A stretch of DNA of 54,556 nucleotides from Acidobacteria bacterium 28-9 (GTDB lineage: Bacteria; Acidobacteriota; Blastocatellia; Pyrinomonadales; Pyrinomonadaceae). The DNA lies in the NCBI GenBank assembly GCA_002050355.1, contig MWYY01000054.1:1-54556 (forward strand). The letters are read 5' to 3'. This document shows positions 37,316 through 46,500 of the stretch, piece by piece (the first letter of the stretch is position 1; each line of letters opens with the position of its first letter). The notes below the pieces were generated by a model that was not told where the DNA came from, did no database searches, and saw only the letters and a list, made by a program, of their open reading frames with translations. Made by a program: the position numbers and the translations under genes.

Positions 37316-38704
37316 TTATTTTCCAATCAGTTCCTTCGCTTTTGTAATTGCTTCTTCTAAATTAGTAACTTTCCCGTCGAGTTGCAATTCATAGACGGCT
37401 TTTATAATTTCACCCATTTGCGGACTTTCCTCTAAACCCAAGTCTTTCAGATGCCGTCCCATCAAAATCTTTTTCGGTGCTTCGTTTTCCACCGACAACT
37501 GACGCGCGCGTTCGATAAACCATTCCTGCGCTTCGGCTTTAAACCACTTTTTCTTCGGCACACAATCGGGATTTCTGCCCAGAGAATCGGCACGAGCCAC
37601 GCGGTAAAGCAAATCCGGTTCTACTTTTCGTGCCAAACGGCGGAACGCGCCGTCACCTAAACTTTCGCGCTGTTTGTAAAACATACCGGGCAGCAAATGA
37701 TAACGAACCAGTTGTATAACCTGCTCGCGCACGGCGAAATTATTGATTGTATGAATGCCGAGTTTGTCCAAAAACGAAACGGTCGGCTCAACTCCGGCTT
37801 CGTCATGAGCATGCGAACGCCAGCGTCCGTCAAAAAATCTGGTCGTTGCGGGTTTCCCGAAATCGTGGCACAAAGCGCCGAGCATTACCGTGATTTTCTT
37901 CGCATAAGGCAAATCGTCAACGAGTTTTCGCGCTTCGTCAACAACCATAAATGTATGTACGTCAACATTTCCTTCAGGATGCCATTCTTTTTCCTGTGGC
38001 ACGCCGACGAGCGCTTTTATCTCCGGGAAAAGTTGTTCGACAACATTCAAATCATAAAGCCAGCGCAAACCGATTGAAGGTTTTTGCGCTTTTAATAGTA
38101 ACTTTTCAAGCTCGTTCCAAATTCGCTCCTTCGGCAAATCCGCAACGTCAATCGAGCGGCAAATTTCTATTGTTTCCCGTTCGATTTCAAACTCGAAACG
38201 AGCGGCGAATTGCGCCGCTCGCAGAACTCTCAATGAATCTTCGGCAAAAGTTTCACGCGACACGACACGCAAAATTTTGTTTTTTATATCTTCATGTCCG
38301 CCGTAAATGTCAATAATTTCTCCGGTCAAAACATCTTTCAAAATTGCGTTTATCGTAAAATCACGACGTTTTGCCGCTTCTTCAAAAGACATATTCGGGT
38401 CGCCTTCGACAATGAAACCGCGATGACCTTTGCCCGTTTTTCGCTCGCGGCGCGGCAAGGAAACATCCAAATCGTTTCCCAACTTATAAACCGTGAACGC
38501 TTCGCCGACTATATCGACTTTGCCGAAACCCTCCAAAATTTCTTTTAACTTTTGCGGTTCGACGCCATAAACTTCAACGTCAAAATCTTTCGGCTCGGCA
38601 TTCATCAATTCATCGCGCACGCAACCGCCGACGAGCATCGCGCGTCCGCCGTTTTGTTCGATGGTTTTAGCAAGTTTCGTGATTTTTTCGGGAAGACCTG
38701 GCAT
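37316..38704 (-). CDS. cca: CCA tRNA nucleotidyltransferase with HD domain
   Basis: 462 aa from ATG 38704. It adds or repairs the 3' CCA of tRNAs. Class II head LVGGCVRDELMNAEPKDFDVEVYG has the two catalytic aspartates; GHRGFIVEGDPNMSFEEAAKRRDFTINA follows. RVLRAAQFAARFEFEIE is the neck. The HD domain has ALCHDFGKP and HAHDEAG, a likely phosphatase/phosphodiesterase as in E. coli Cca. TTG 38713 is an alternative start. It precedes the MFS gene with a hairpin between. Confidence 0.9.
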   Translation of the reverse strand: MPGLPEKITKLAKTIEQNGGRAMLVGGCVRDELMNAEPKDFDVEVYGVEPQKLKEILEGFGKVDIVGEAFTVYKLGNDLDVSLPRRERKTGKGHRGFIVEGDPNMSFEEAAKRRDFTINAILKDVLTGEIIDIYGGHEDIKNKILRVVSRETFAEDSLRVLRAAQFAARFEFEIERETIEICRSIDVADLPKERIWNELEKLLLKAQKPSIGLRWLYDLNVVEQLFPEIKALVGVPQEKEWHPEGNVDVHTFMVVDEARKLVDDLPYAKKITVMLGALCHDFGKPATTRFFDGRWRSHAHDEAGVEPTVSFLDKLGIHTINNFAVREQVIQLVRYHLLPGMFYKQRESLGDGAFRRLARKVEPDLLYRVARADSLGRNPDCVPKKKWFKAEAQEWFIERARQLSVENEAPKKILMGRHLKDLGLEESPQMGEIIKAVYELQLDGKVTNLEEAITKAKELIGK

Positions 38705-38729
38705 TAGAAACAAAATACATTCTTAAAAT

Positions 38730-39608
38730 TTACTTTTTCATGAAACCCAATTCATTCATGATTTGTTTAGTCAAATCAATCCGTTTGTCCCGAATCGCCG
38801 CATAATTCTCGCCGTCCAAATTGAGAGCGAAAAAATATCGGTTGTCCTTCGTTTCCAGGTAACCGACAAACCAGCCCAACGCTTTTCCGTCCTTCCAGCC
38901 CCCGCCGGTCTTTGCGCTCAATTTGTAATCAAGCGTGGCTTCCTGCACGAGAATTTGTTTGACGATTTCCGTCGAGCGTTTTGAAACGGGCAATTTTCCG
39001 TCGTAGAATTTTCTCAAAAATTCGATTTGCTCGTCGGCAGAAATTTTCAAGGTGCCGCTCAGCCAAAACGCTTCAAACATCCGCTCGCTCGACAAACCGC
39101 CGGAAATGTCACGGTTGCCGTATTCAAATCGCTCGAGGTAATCCTTCATTCGCCGTTCACCAATGCGACGGGCTATTTCACGAAAATACCAAACGACCGA
39201 ATATTTCATCGCCGACCTCAATGTGTGGTCTTGCTTCCAATGAACGAACGGCTCGCTCGTCCAATTGTCTTCCGGGTATTTTTTCTTGTCCCAGGCGATG
39301 ACTGATTCGGCATCTTTGACCGCACCGGTTTCCAAACCGATAAGCGCATTTGGAATTTTGAACGTCGAAGCCGGGGTGAATCGAGTCGCGCAACGTTTTT
39401 CGTTGTATCTGATATAGCGATTATTTTTCGCGTCGTAGATAACAATTGCGCCAGTTGTATTTTCAAAATAGCGGCTTAAATCAATTGGCTTTTCACCTGT
39501 CGCGTTTTTCGTTGCGCCTGGTTTCGACTGTTTGACGACTTGAGCTTTTGCACAACCGAACGAAATTACAATCAACAGGAAACTGATGAAAAATTTTACT
39601 ACAATCAT
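38730..39608 (-). CDS. Class D (OXA-type) beta-lactamase
   Basis: 292 aa. All class D motifs are present: S81-T-F-K84 with the acyl-accepting serine, S137-V-V, Y163-G-N, W182 in the FWLSG segment and K233-T-G. Lysine 84 is the residue usually carbamylated. A signal peptide (MIVVKFFISFLLIVISFGCAKA) could be cleaved after AKA or be a lipoprotein signal at C19. It should hydrolyse penicillins in the periplasm and, in some members, carbapenems. It overlaps the glyS stop by four bases (ATGA), so both are translated from one transcript. No mobile element lies close by on that side. Confidence 0.9.
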   Translation of the reverse strand: MIVVKFFISFLLIVISFGCAKAQVVKQSKPGATKNATGEKPIDLSRYFENTTGAIVIYDAKNNRYIRYNEKRCATRFTPASTFKIPNALIGLETGAVKDAESVIAWDKKKYPEDNWTSEPFVHWKQDHTLRSAMKYSVVWYFREIARRIGERRMKDYLERFEYGNRDISGGLSSERMFEAFWLSGTLKISADEQIEFLRKFYDGKLPVSKRSTEIVKQILVQEATLDYKLSAKTGGGWKDGKALGWFVGYLETKDNRYFFALNLDGENYAAIRDKRIDLTKQIMNELGFMKK

Positions 39609-41002
39609 GTTTCCAACCGTCCTCGCAGGTAATTTTTCAGTTCCGAAATTTTAATTCTTTCCTGTTCCCAAGTGTCGCGGTCGCGCACGGTAACGGCATT
39701 ATCTTCTAAAGATTCGTGGTCAACCGTAACGCAGAACGGCGTGCCGATTTCATCCTGCCGCGCGTATAATTTTCCGATGCCGCCCGTGTCGTCGTAAACG
39801 GCGCGCATTGCGGGCTGTAAATCTTTTTTTATTTGTTTTGCCAGCGAGACGATTTCCGGTTTGTTTTTGGCGAGCGGCAGGACGGCGACTTTTATCGGCG
39901 CAAGTTCAGGTTTTAGTTTTAAGATGACGCGCGTCTCGCCCTTGTCGTTCGTTTTTTCCGTGTAAGCGTCCATCAAAATTGCTAGCAATAACCGGTTTAC
40001 ACCTGCCGCCGGTTCGATGACATACGGGTAAAAACGCTCTTTTGTTGCTTCATCAAAATATGATAAGTCTTCAGTGGAATCTGAGTTTATTCTTTTACCG
40101 TCAATTTCGGGTTTCTTTGAATGGGTTCTCAAGTCGAAATTTGTGCGATTGGCGATTCCCATAAGTTCGTCCCATTGTTTGTCTTCATCTTCGCGTTCGG
40201 GGAAATAGCGATACAAAACATCGACCGTGCGCTCGGCATAATGCGCGAGTTCTTCTTTCGTTTGCTCGTAAAGTTTGAGATTTTCGGCGGAAATGCCTAA
40301 AGATTGAAACCATTCTTGAAAATTATCTATAAATTCCTGATGAATGCGCGGTGCGTCCTCCGGTTGGCAAAAATACTCCATCTCCATCTGCTCAAACTCG
40401 CGCGTGCGGAAAATAAAATTTCCGGGCGTAACTTCGTTGCGAAAAGATTTACCGATTTGCGCGATGCCAAACGGCAGTTTGCGGCGCGAAGTGTCCAGCA
40501 CATTTTTGAAATTGATAAAAATTCCCTGCGCAGTTTCTGGTCGCAGATAAGCTAAAGCATTTTCATCATCGTCAGCGGAGACTGCGCCGACAGTTGTTTT
40601 GAACATTAAATTGAACTGTTTCGGCTCGGTAAAATCACATTCATCCGATTCGCCCGCGTGAACCGATGAATGTTTCGGGCATTGTGAATCCTGCAATTTA
40701 TCAAGACGAAATCTGCCTTTGCAGGCGCGGCAATCAACCAGCGGGTCGCTGAATGTCGTTTCGTGTCCTGAATATTTCCACACCTGGCGGTTCTGGATAA
40801 TCGAAGAATCCAAGCCTTCGATGTCATCGCGTTCGTGGACAAGCCAGCGCCACCAGGAGTTTTTGATATTATTTGCCAGCTCAACGCCGAGCGAGCCGTA
40901 ATCCCAACTGCTTCCCAAGCCGCCGTAAATTTCCGACGCCGGAAAAACAAAGCCGCGGCGTTTCGACAGAGAGACGATTGTTTCGATATTCGGTGCAGAC
41001 AT
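39605..41002 (-). CDS. glyS: Glycyl-tRNA synthetase, single-chain type
   Basis: 465 aa. It charges tRNA-Gly with glycine. The start IVSLSKRRGFVFPASEIYGG is the GlyRS class II signature, followed by the SWDYGSLGVELANNIKNSWW block. A zinc-like pair (CRACKGRF ... CPKH) lies near 90-107. RPETAQGIFINFKN is motif 2. The C-terminal anticodon domain has APIKVAVLPLAKN. It is the alpha2 type, not the alpha2beta2 type. Upstream is the integrative element, which ends about 120 bases away. Confidence 0.95.
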   Translation of the reverse strand: MSAPNIETIVSLSKRRGFVFPASEIYGGLGSSWDYGSLGVELANNIKNSWWRWLVHERDDIEGLDSSIIQNRQVWKYSGHETTFSDPLVDCRACKGRFRLDKLQDSQCPKHSSVHAGESDECDFTEPKQFNLMFKTTVGAVSADDDENALAYLRPETAQGIFINFKNVLDTSRRKLPFGIAQIGKSFRNEVTPGNFIFRTREFEQMEMEYFCQPEDAPRIHQEFIDNFQEWFQSLGISAENLKLYEQTKEELAHYAERTVDVLYRYFPEREDEDKQWDELMGIANRTNFDLRTHSKKPEIDGKRINSDSTEDLSYFDEATKERFYPYVIEPAAGVNRLLLAILMDAYTEKTNDKGETRVILKLKPELAPIKVAVLPLAKNKPEIVSLAKQIKKDLQPAMRAVYDDTGGIGKLYARQDEIGTPFCVTVDHESLEDNAVTVRDRDTWEQERIKISELKNYLRGRLET

Positions 41003-41123
41003 AATTGTAATTTTTATGAAACCTGTTAACCCTATATTTTACTTTATTTATAGATAGCAAGATACGCGCTTGTAAAGTCACTGTATCTAATAATGTAGCT
41101 AGTCCTTGCAATTGTGATGCTTT
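41003..41123. other. glyS promoter region and probable left border of the integrative element
   Basis: AT-rich spacer between glyS and the recombinase gene. No tRNA gene is seen, so the usual att target is not evident. No convincing direct repeat with 49412-49650 was found; short matches such as TTTATGAAAC and GTAGCT are too weak. Confidence 0.4.
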
Positions 41124-42173
41124 CTAGACTGCTTTTGCCTTTCCGTTTTCCATTTTGCGAATGGCTTCGGCTTTGTTCTTTTCGCTAGGGTGCGCGTAAC
41201 GCATAATCATTTTTAAGTTAGCGTGTCCTAAAATTGATGCTAAAACAACAAGGTCAATGCCGTTTTCAACTGCCCTTGTCGCAAAAGTATGACGGCAATC
41301 GTAAAGCCGGAAATTAAAACCTAAGCGGCGAATTGTTTTCAAATGCAAATAAACTAAACTGCCTGTCGCCTGCTCTCCGTCTTTGTCATTTTGCGGAAAA
41401 AGATATTCGCCGTCAAACTTGCTAATGCGCGCGGACAAAATCTTTTGCGCTTTGACTGATAAATGAACGCGGCGGATGGAACTTCGTGTTTTGCTTTTTG
41501 TCACTTTCAAAAAGCCTTCGGAAAGAAAAACTTCATCTTTTTTAATGCGATAAACTTCGCCGCATCGCATACCCGTTTCAAGCAATAAACCGGCTATGTC
41601 TTGCAATGGCTGTGGGGCGGCAAGCAAATAAAGTTTTTTTTCTTCTGGAGTTAAAACGTGAAATTTTCTTTCGTTTTCCGACAATTGCTTTATTTTTCGC
41701 GCTGGATTTTTCTTTATAACTTCATTGTCAACAAGTCGGCGGAAAAGCATCTTCAAAACGCAAAGTTCGCGGTTAATTGTTTCGCGTGTAATAAAGTCTT
41801 TTGTCTTTCTTGACTTTTGACGGCTGCGCTCAAGGACAAAATTTTCAATATCTTTTGATTCGATTTTATCAATCTTTACTTTGCCGAAATATGAAAGCAA
41901 CGGCTGGAAAGAATAAACGATGCGGTCGTGAGTATTTTTGGCACGTTCCATTTGCGACCATTTAAGGAAATCTTGAACCGCCTTATCAAAAGTCGGCGCT
42001 TTCCTTTTTTGTTCAACTCCGATTTTGCCCAAAGCAAGCTGCGTGCGATACGCGCTTTCAACCGTCAAGGCATCGCGTTTATTTGCGACTTGTGTTGATT
42101 GCTGAATCAATTGACCGTCAAAGGTGAACTTCATCCACCAAAATTTGCTGTTCGGGCGTTTGAATAAACTCAT
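41124..42173 (-). CDS. int: Tyrosine recombinase (integrase)
   Basis: 349 aa. SAM-like N-terminal core-binding domain (about 60-155) and catalytic domain. R203 in ETGMRCGE, K228, R294-H295 in YDCRHTFATR, H317 in LGHANL and nucleophile Y326 in MRYAHPS. The first box-II position is tyrosine (Y291), not histidine, a change known in phage-type recombinases. It lacks the extra alpha-helical patch of integron integrases. It should integrate and excise the element to its right. Start ATG 42173 overlaps the stop of the zinc-finger gene. Confidence 0.92.
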   Translation of the reverse strand: MSLFKRPNSKFWWMKFTFDGQLIQQSTQVANKRDALTVESAYRTQLALGKIGVEQKRKAPTFDKAVQDFLKWSQMERAKNTHDRIVYSFQPLLSYFGKVKIDKIESKDIENFVLERSRQKSRKTKDFITRETINRELCVLKMLFRRLVDNEVIKKNPARKIKQLSENERKFHVLTPEEKKLYLLAAPQPLQDIAGLLLETGMRCGEVYRIKKDEVFLSEGFLKVTKSKTRSSIRRVHLSVKAQKILSARISKFDGEYLFPQNDKDGEQATGSLVYLHLKTIRRLGFNFRLYDCRHTFATRAVENGIDLVVLASILGHANLKMIMRYAHPSEKNKAEAIRKMENGKAKAV

Positions 42174-42919
42174 TATTTTTTCTCCTTATTTTCTTTCTGT
42201 CTTTTGTATGCGCGGCTTCGTTTAGCGCGTTTCTGACAAACATCGTCACAATAGTTTTGGTCTAATCGGTATGCCCAAAATACGTGAGAGCAATGATTAC
42301 AAATTCGCAACCGTCTCGAGTCAATGCCTTTCAAAACTTTCGTTATATATGTTGACTCAAAATCAAGAGAAAAATCCGCATTAAAAGTTGGCGAAGCTAT
42401 GAAAAGCGGCATTTTCGGGTTTCTTCTTTGCTTTGCGTATGGCGACTCTTTCAACCACTGCTTGCTGGAATCTTTAAGCATTCCGTGTTTCGGCGGAAAC
42501 TTTTTATTAAGTTCAGCGCGCTGCTGTTGGTATAGCTCAAACGCTCCCAGCGGCATTTCCTCAAAAGCACTTCTGGATTCCTGGTTGCGGCTGACTATTT
42601 CCATCAGATACGCCGCGCATCGTCGTAAATCTCTAATTGTTTCAGTCAGCGCGTAGTAGTTATCTATCTCAACAATCTTATCTGAATCCGAAATAATTTT
42701 TTGCAGGTCAAGCGGCAGTCTGGCTTTGAGTTTGGAAAAGTTTTCTTCAGTTGGTTTGACGGACACAAAACCAATTGGAAGTTGTCGCTCATACTCAATC
42801 AATTCGTTTAATTCATCGGACGGCTTTGTATCCAGTTCCTTTGTTTTTTTGACAATTTCACGAATTAAAGCGGTGTTTGTTACTAGCTTAGGTTTCTTTT
42901 TTGGCATATTCGGTAACAC
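42173..42919 (-). CDS. Zinc-finger protein of the CGNR-like type
   Basis: 248 aa. The body is helical (LPLDLQKIISDSDKIVEIDNYYALTETIRDL). The C-terminus has CNHCSHVFWAYRLDQNYCDDVC, a CxxC...CxxxC zinc site close to the CGNR type, followed by a basic tail (KRAKRSRAYKRQKENKEKK), so DNA or RNA binding is likely. Overlaps the recombinase start by one base and is thus co-translated. Such proteins often accompany integrases as accessory factors; its role here is unknown. Confidence 0.75.
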   Translation of the reverse strand: MLPNMPKKKPKLVTNTALIREIVKKTKELDTKPSDELNELIEYERQLPIGFVSVKPTEENFSKLKARLPLDLQKIISDSDKIVEIDNYYALTETIRDLRRCAAYLMEIVSRNQESRSAFEEMPLGAFELYQQQRAELNKKFPPKHGMLKDSSKQWLKESPYAKQRRNPKMPLFIASPTFNADFSLDFESTYITKVLKGIDSRRLRICNHCSHVFWAYRLDQNYCDDVCQKRAKRSRAYKRQKENKEKK

Positions 42920-43022
42920 AAAATTATTTATATTGACTAATATTTATGGAATATTTTACACTGTTCACAGCTTATCAGAGATATTCTAAATTGGCAACGA
43001 AGTAGTAACACAAGGAGCAAAA
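42920..43022. promoter_or_regulatory. Divergent promoter region of the element
   Basis: AT-rich stretch between the leftward int operon and the rightward replication genes. A repeated GTAACACAA occurs at 42911 and 43008. TTGACT near 42933 is a possible -35 box, but no confident -10 was fixed. An AAGGAG ribosome site (43012-43018) serves the next gene. Confidence 0.4.
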
Positions 43023-43217
43023 ATGACAGAAACAATTGCAGAACCAAGACAAAAACTCGCTTATTCCATCGATGAAATAAGCGAACAAACCACATTGAGC
43101 AAGCCTTTTTTGCGAAACGAAATTCGAGCCGGACGGTTAAGAGTCAACCGCTTCGGAAGCAGAGTTTTAGTATTAGCGGAAACGCTTCAGGAATATTTAA
43201 CAAACGGACAAAAATAA
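43023..43217 (+). CDS. xis: Excisionase-like helix-turn-helix protein
   Basis: 64 aa. AYSIDEISEQTTLSKPFLRNEIRAGRLRVNRFGSRVLVLAETLQEYL is the MerR-like/winged excisionase (HTH_17) pattern. It binds DNA near attachment sites and directs excision, or acts as a repressor. It is transcribed away from the int operon and starts the rightward gene set. ATG 43023 has AAGGAGC. Confidence 0.82.
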   Translation: MTETIAEPRQKLAYSIDEISEQTTLSKPFLRNEIRAGRLRVNRFGSRVLVLAETLQEYLTNGQK

Positions 43218-43220
43218 AAA

Positions 43221-43238
43221 CCGCCGGTTGCACGGCGG
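43221..43238 (+). terminator. Short GC hairpin after xis
   Basis: CCGCCG-GTTGCA-CGGCGG with A-runs on both sides and AATTTCC after it. It is between xis and the 83-aa gene, and may act as an attenuator or mRNA processing site. Confidence 0.55.
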
Positions 43239-43268
43239 AATTTCCAAAAAAAACGGAGAAAATAAACC

Positions 43269-43520
43269 ATGTGTACTTTACACCAAAAACGATTTCAAAT
43301 CAAGACAATAGTTAGCGTGAAGACGCTCAAAAAACCGTCTGACCGTCTCTTCAAATTCGCGGAGGACGGTCTATACAACTTCGTCTGCGACGTCTGCGCC
43401 CTGCCTACAAAAGATTACGGGCAAAATACGTTCGAGCGTTTTGCGAAGGGTTCGGTTTACACGCAAATACTCTGCAATAAACACGCCGAAGACCTTAAAG
43501 ATTCAGGAGGTTTAATCTAA
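43269..43520 (+). CDS. Small cysteine-containing protein
   Basis: 83 aa. MCTLHQKRFQIKTIV ... YNFVCDVCALP and LCNKHAEDL give two Cys/His pairs, which may bind zinc. No family recognised. It ends with a stop that shares a base with the start codon of the polymerase fusion, so their translation is coupled. ATG 43269 has a modest GGAG site. Confidence 0.65.
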   Translation: MCTLHQKRFQIKTIVSVKTLKKPSDRLFKFAEDGLYNFVCDVCALPTKDYGQNTFERFAKGSVYTQILCNKHAEDLKDSGGLI

Positions 43521-46500
43521 TGAGAACAACCTCCGAATTTACCGCCACATTTGACGCGCAAGACATTCAATACCAAACCGAATCTGACGGTTCACTATTA
43601 ACCACTTGCCCGACGTGCAAAATAGAAGGCAGAGAGACAAAAGCGAAAATCTTCCCGGACGGCAATCATGCCTGCCCGCGAAACACTGGAGAGGAGGGAC
43701 GCGAACACCGGCGCTTAATGCTGGATGCCTGGGATTTAAGTCCGTGCGTTAAGCCGTCCGCGTTTATGTCCGAAACAATCCTCAACGGCAATTTGACGAT
43801 TGAGGTTGAACCCGGCTTGCGAGACAAGCAGAAAGTAACTGCGCGAAACTGCACTTCAGTTCTTAATCTCCACATATTTGCCCTCGCTGACAGCTCTGCA
43901 CGGGCAAAGTTTGTTAAAGGATTGAACTTGACCGTAGACGAAGCTGCTGAGACCAGCCGCACATTGATTGACCTTGCTGACCGGTTTAATCGGGTAAGCG
44001 ATGCGGCTGCCTGCGAAGACCCCGAACCCGAACCCGAAGTAATTCCTGTTCTCTTTAAGGAACTGGCGGACGGTAGACGCGCTGAGCTTACCCGGCAGGG
44101 ATTTGCTGTCTACGACCCTCTAACAAAGACAACAAGTTATGAATACGGACTCGAGGACTCTGACGGAACAGTTTACGTGCCTCTACTCGATGACGTAACC
44201 AGAGACCATATTCTTCTGCCTGAAGGCATCACGGAATACAATACCGACAAAGCACTATTAGCAGAAGTAGAGTGCTTTCTTCGCTCACAAGTCGACATCT
44301 CGGAAAGGGATTTAAAACTTGTCTCGACATACGTTTTGTTGACTTACCTAGTCGATAGAATGAAAACAATACCTTACCTCCGCGCAGTCGGCGATACCGG
44401 CAGCGGAAAAACGAGGCTCATTAGTGCTGTCGGGTCTCTTTGCCGTATGCCTTGCTTTACGGTGTCAATAACGGCGGCATCTCTTTTTAGAGTTATCGAT
44501 AAATATGCTCCCACGATGGTCATCGATGAAGCTAATTTTGAAAAAGGCTCAGATGACGCAAGCGCGTTAATGCAAATTTCTTTGAGCGGGTATAAAAACG
44601 GCAACAGCGTTTTGCGGACAGAAAAGAACGGAAATGGCGAACTTACGCCGAAAAGTTACAAAACTTTTGGCGCGAAAATTTACGCTGGTATAAAAATTAG
44701 CGATTCACCAGCCTTTGAAAATCGTTGTCACAAAATAGTAATGCAGGAAACGAAACGCGACGATATAGAGTTGATTGTTTCAGATGAAGACGAATTACGC
44801 GCCGAAACACTCCGCGGTAAATTAACGCTCTGGCGTCTTCGGAATTTTGATATGGACATAAAATCCAGAATCAAATCCGCACAGCAGGAATTTAAAAAAC
44901 AACCCGTATCAAAAAGACTGGTTGAAATTTCTTTGCCACTGTTTGCTTTAATTGAAGATGAAGAAACCAAGGTTGATTTTATAGCTTCGCTTCAAACGCG
45001 AACTACTACAGCAGCTTTGGAAAAGTCAGATACGACAGACGGTCAAATTATCGAAATCATTTGGCATTTAATTTACGAAAAGAAATTTAGCGACGAAAAT
45101 TCTGATGATTTTGAAATTATTTTTCGTGAATACGACAAGTCAATGGTCACGTCAGTAGAAGGCAAACCCGACGAAAGACTTCGTGTGGGAGTTATCGCCG
45201 AAAAGTTTAATGAAAACTTACTGGAAAAATACCATAAGGACGAAGCGTTTATAGGCAACCGGTTGAATAAACTAGGATTAAAAAGAGACCGTATCAGTCG
45301 CAGGTCGAGCGGAGAATTTTACCAAAAGAGAGCTATTGTTTTTGATGCCTCCTTGCTGAAAAACTTGTTTGAAAATTACAACCTAGCTATTTTTCCCGAC
45401 TTGGTTGTCGTCACCGTCGTCAGTGACGCAAGCCCAGTAGATACAGCAATTAACCTGACGACAACCCTTGAAGACTCGAATGATGGCTGTCGTCAGGTTA
45501 AACCGTTGAAGGAAAAGGAGTTAGGTGAGGTGACGACGGCGACGACAACCAAAAGTGAAAAAACTGTAAAAAAAGAAAAAACAGCCTTTTTTGAAGAAAA
45601 GTCAGATGCCGTGATTTCCAATCTTGTGGCAGTCGATACCGAGACAGAACCCTTCAATAAAAAATTAGGTATTGACCACAGAAACGCAAAAATGATTGGA
45701 ATGTCTCTGTCCCTCGACGGACAAGCGGCAGATTACGAAACTGATAAAGAGGCTTGGCAGTTTTTGATGCCCGATGTCGAACAAACCGTCATCTTTCACA
45801 ACGCTAAATTCGACATCGGAGTCTTGCAGCGTGCAGGCTTACCCGTCCCGGCGAAGTTTGAAGACACGCTGATTGCCGCGCATCTTTTAGATGAGAACAT
45901 TGCACACGGTCTTAAACCACTGGCTAAAAAATATCTTGGCATCGATGAACCGATAACTTTTGACGAAGCCGACAAGATGCGCCTTCTCGACCCGGAAGTT
46001 TTCGACGAATACGCACGCAACGACGCCCGTTATACTTTCCGGCTTTGGGAGCAATTCCGAACGGAAATAGACGAACAAGAATTAACAGAAGTTTATGAGA
46101 TGGAAAAACAGTTGTTGCCCGTCGTAATGAATATGGAGACTAAGGGAATGAAGATTGACACTGAATCCTTAGCAACAATCGAGCGTGAAGTTAAAGCAGA
46201 ATCAGAGCGGCTGAAAACTGAGATATTCGACCTTGCCGGAATGGAGTTTGAACTAAACAAACCACTATCGGTTGGAACTGTTCTCTTCGATAAGCTCGGG
46301 TTGAAATGCCCGAAACAGACAGCCAAAGGCGCACGCAGCGTCGACTCTGAATCCTTAAAAGAAATCGCTCATCCACTTGCCGTAAAAGTATTTGAATACC
46401 GTTCAATCGACAAACTCGCCAACACGTTTATTAAAGTTCTGCCTAAGTTCGCAGATAAAAACGGACGCATCCATCCTGAGTTCAAGCCGTTGGGCGCGGC

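Noticed and set aside
41003..41123. tRNA gene as attachment site of the integrative element
   Set aside because: No cloverleaf or CCA-proximal arm could be drawn in this stretch or at 49412-49650.
41124..42173. The tyrosine recombinase as an integron integrase
   Set aside because: The extra alpha-helical patch of IntI is absent and box II is of the phage type (YDCRHTF), so it is not the source of the cassettes.
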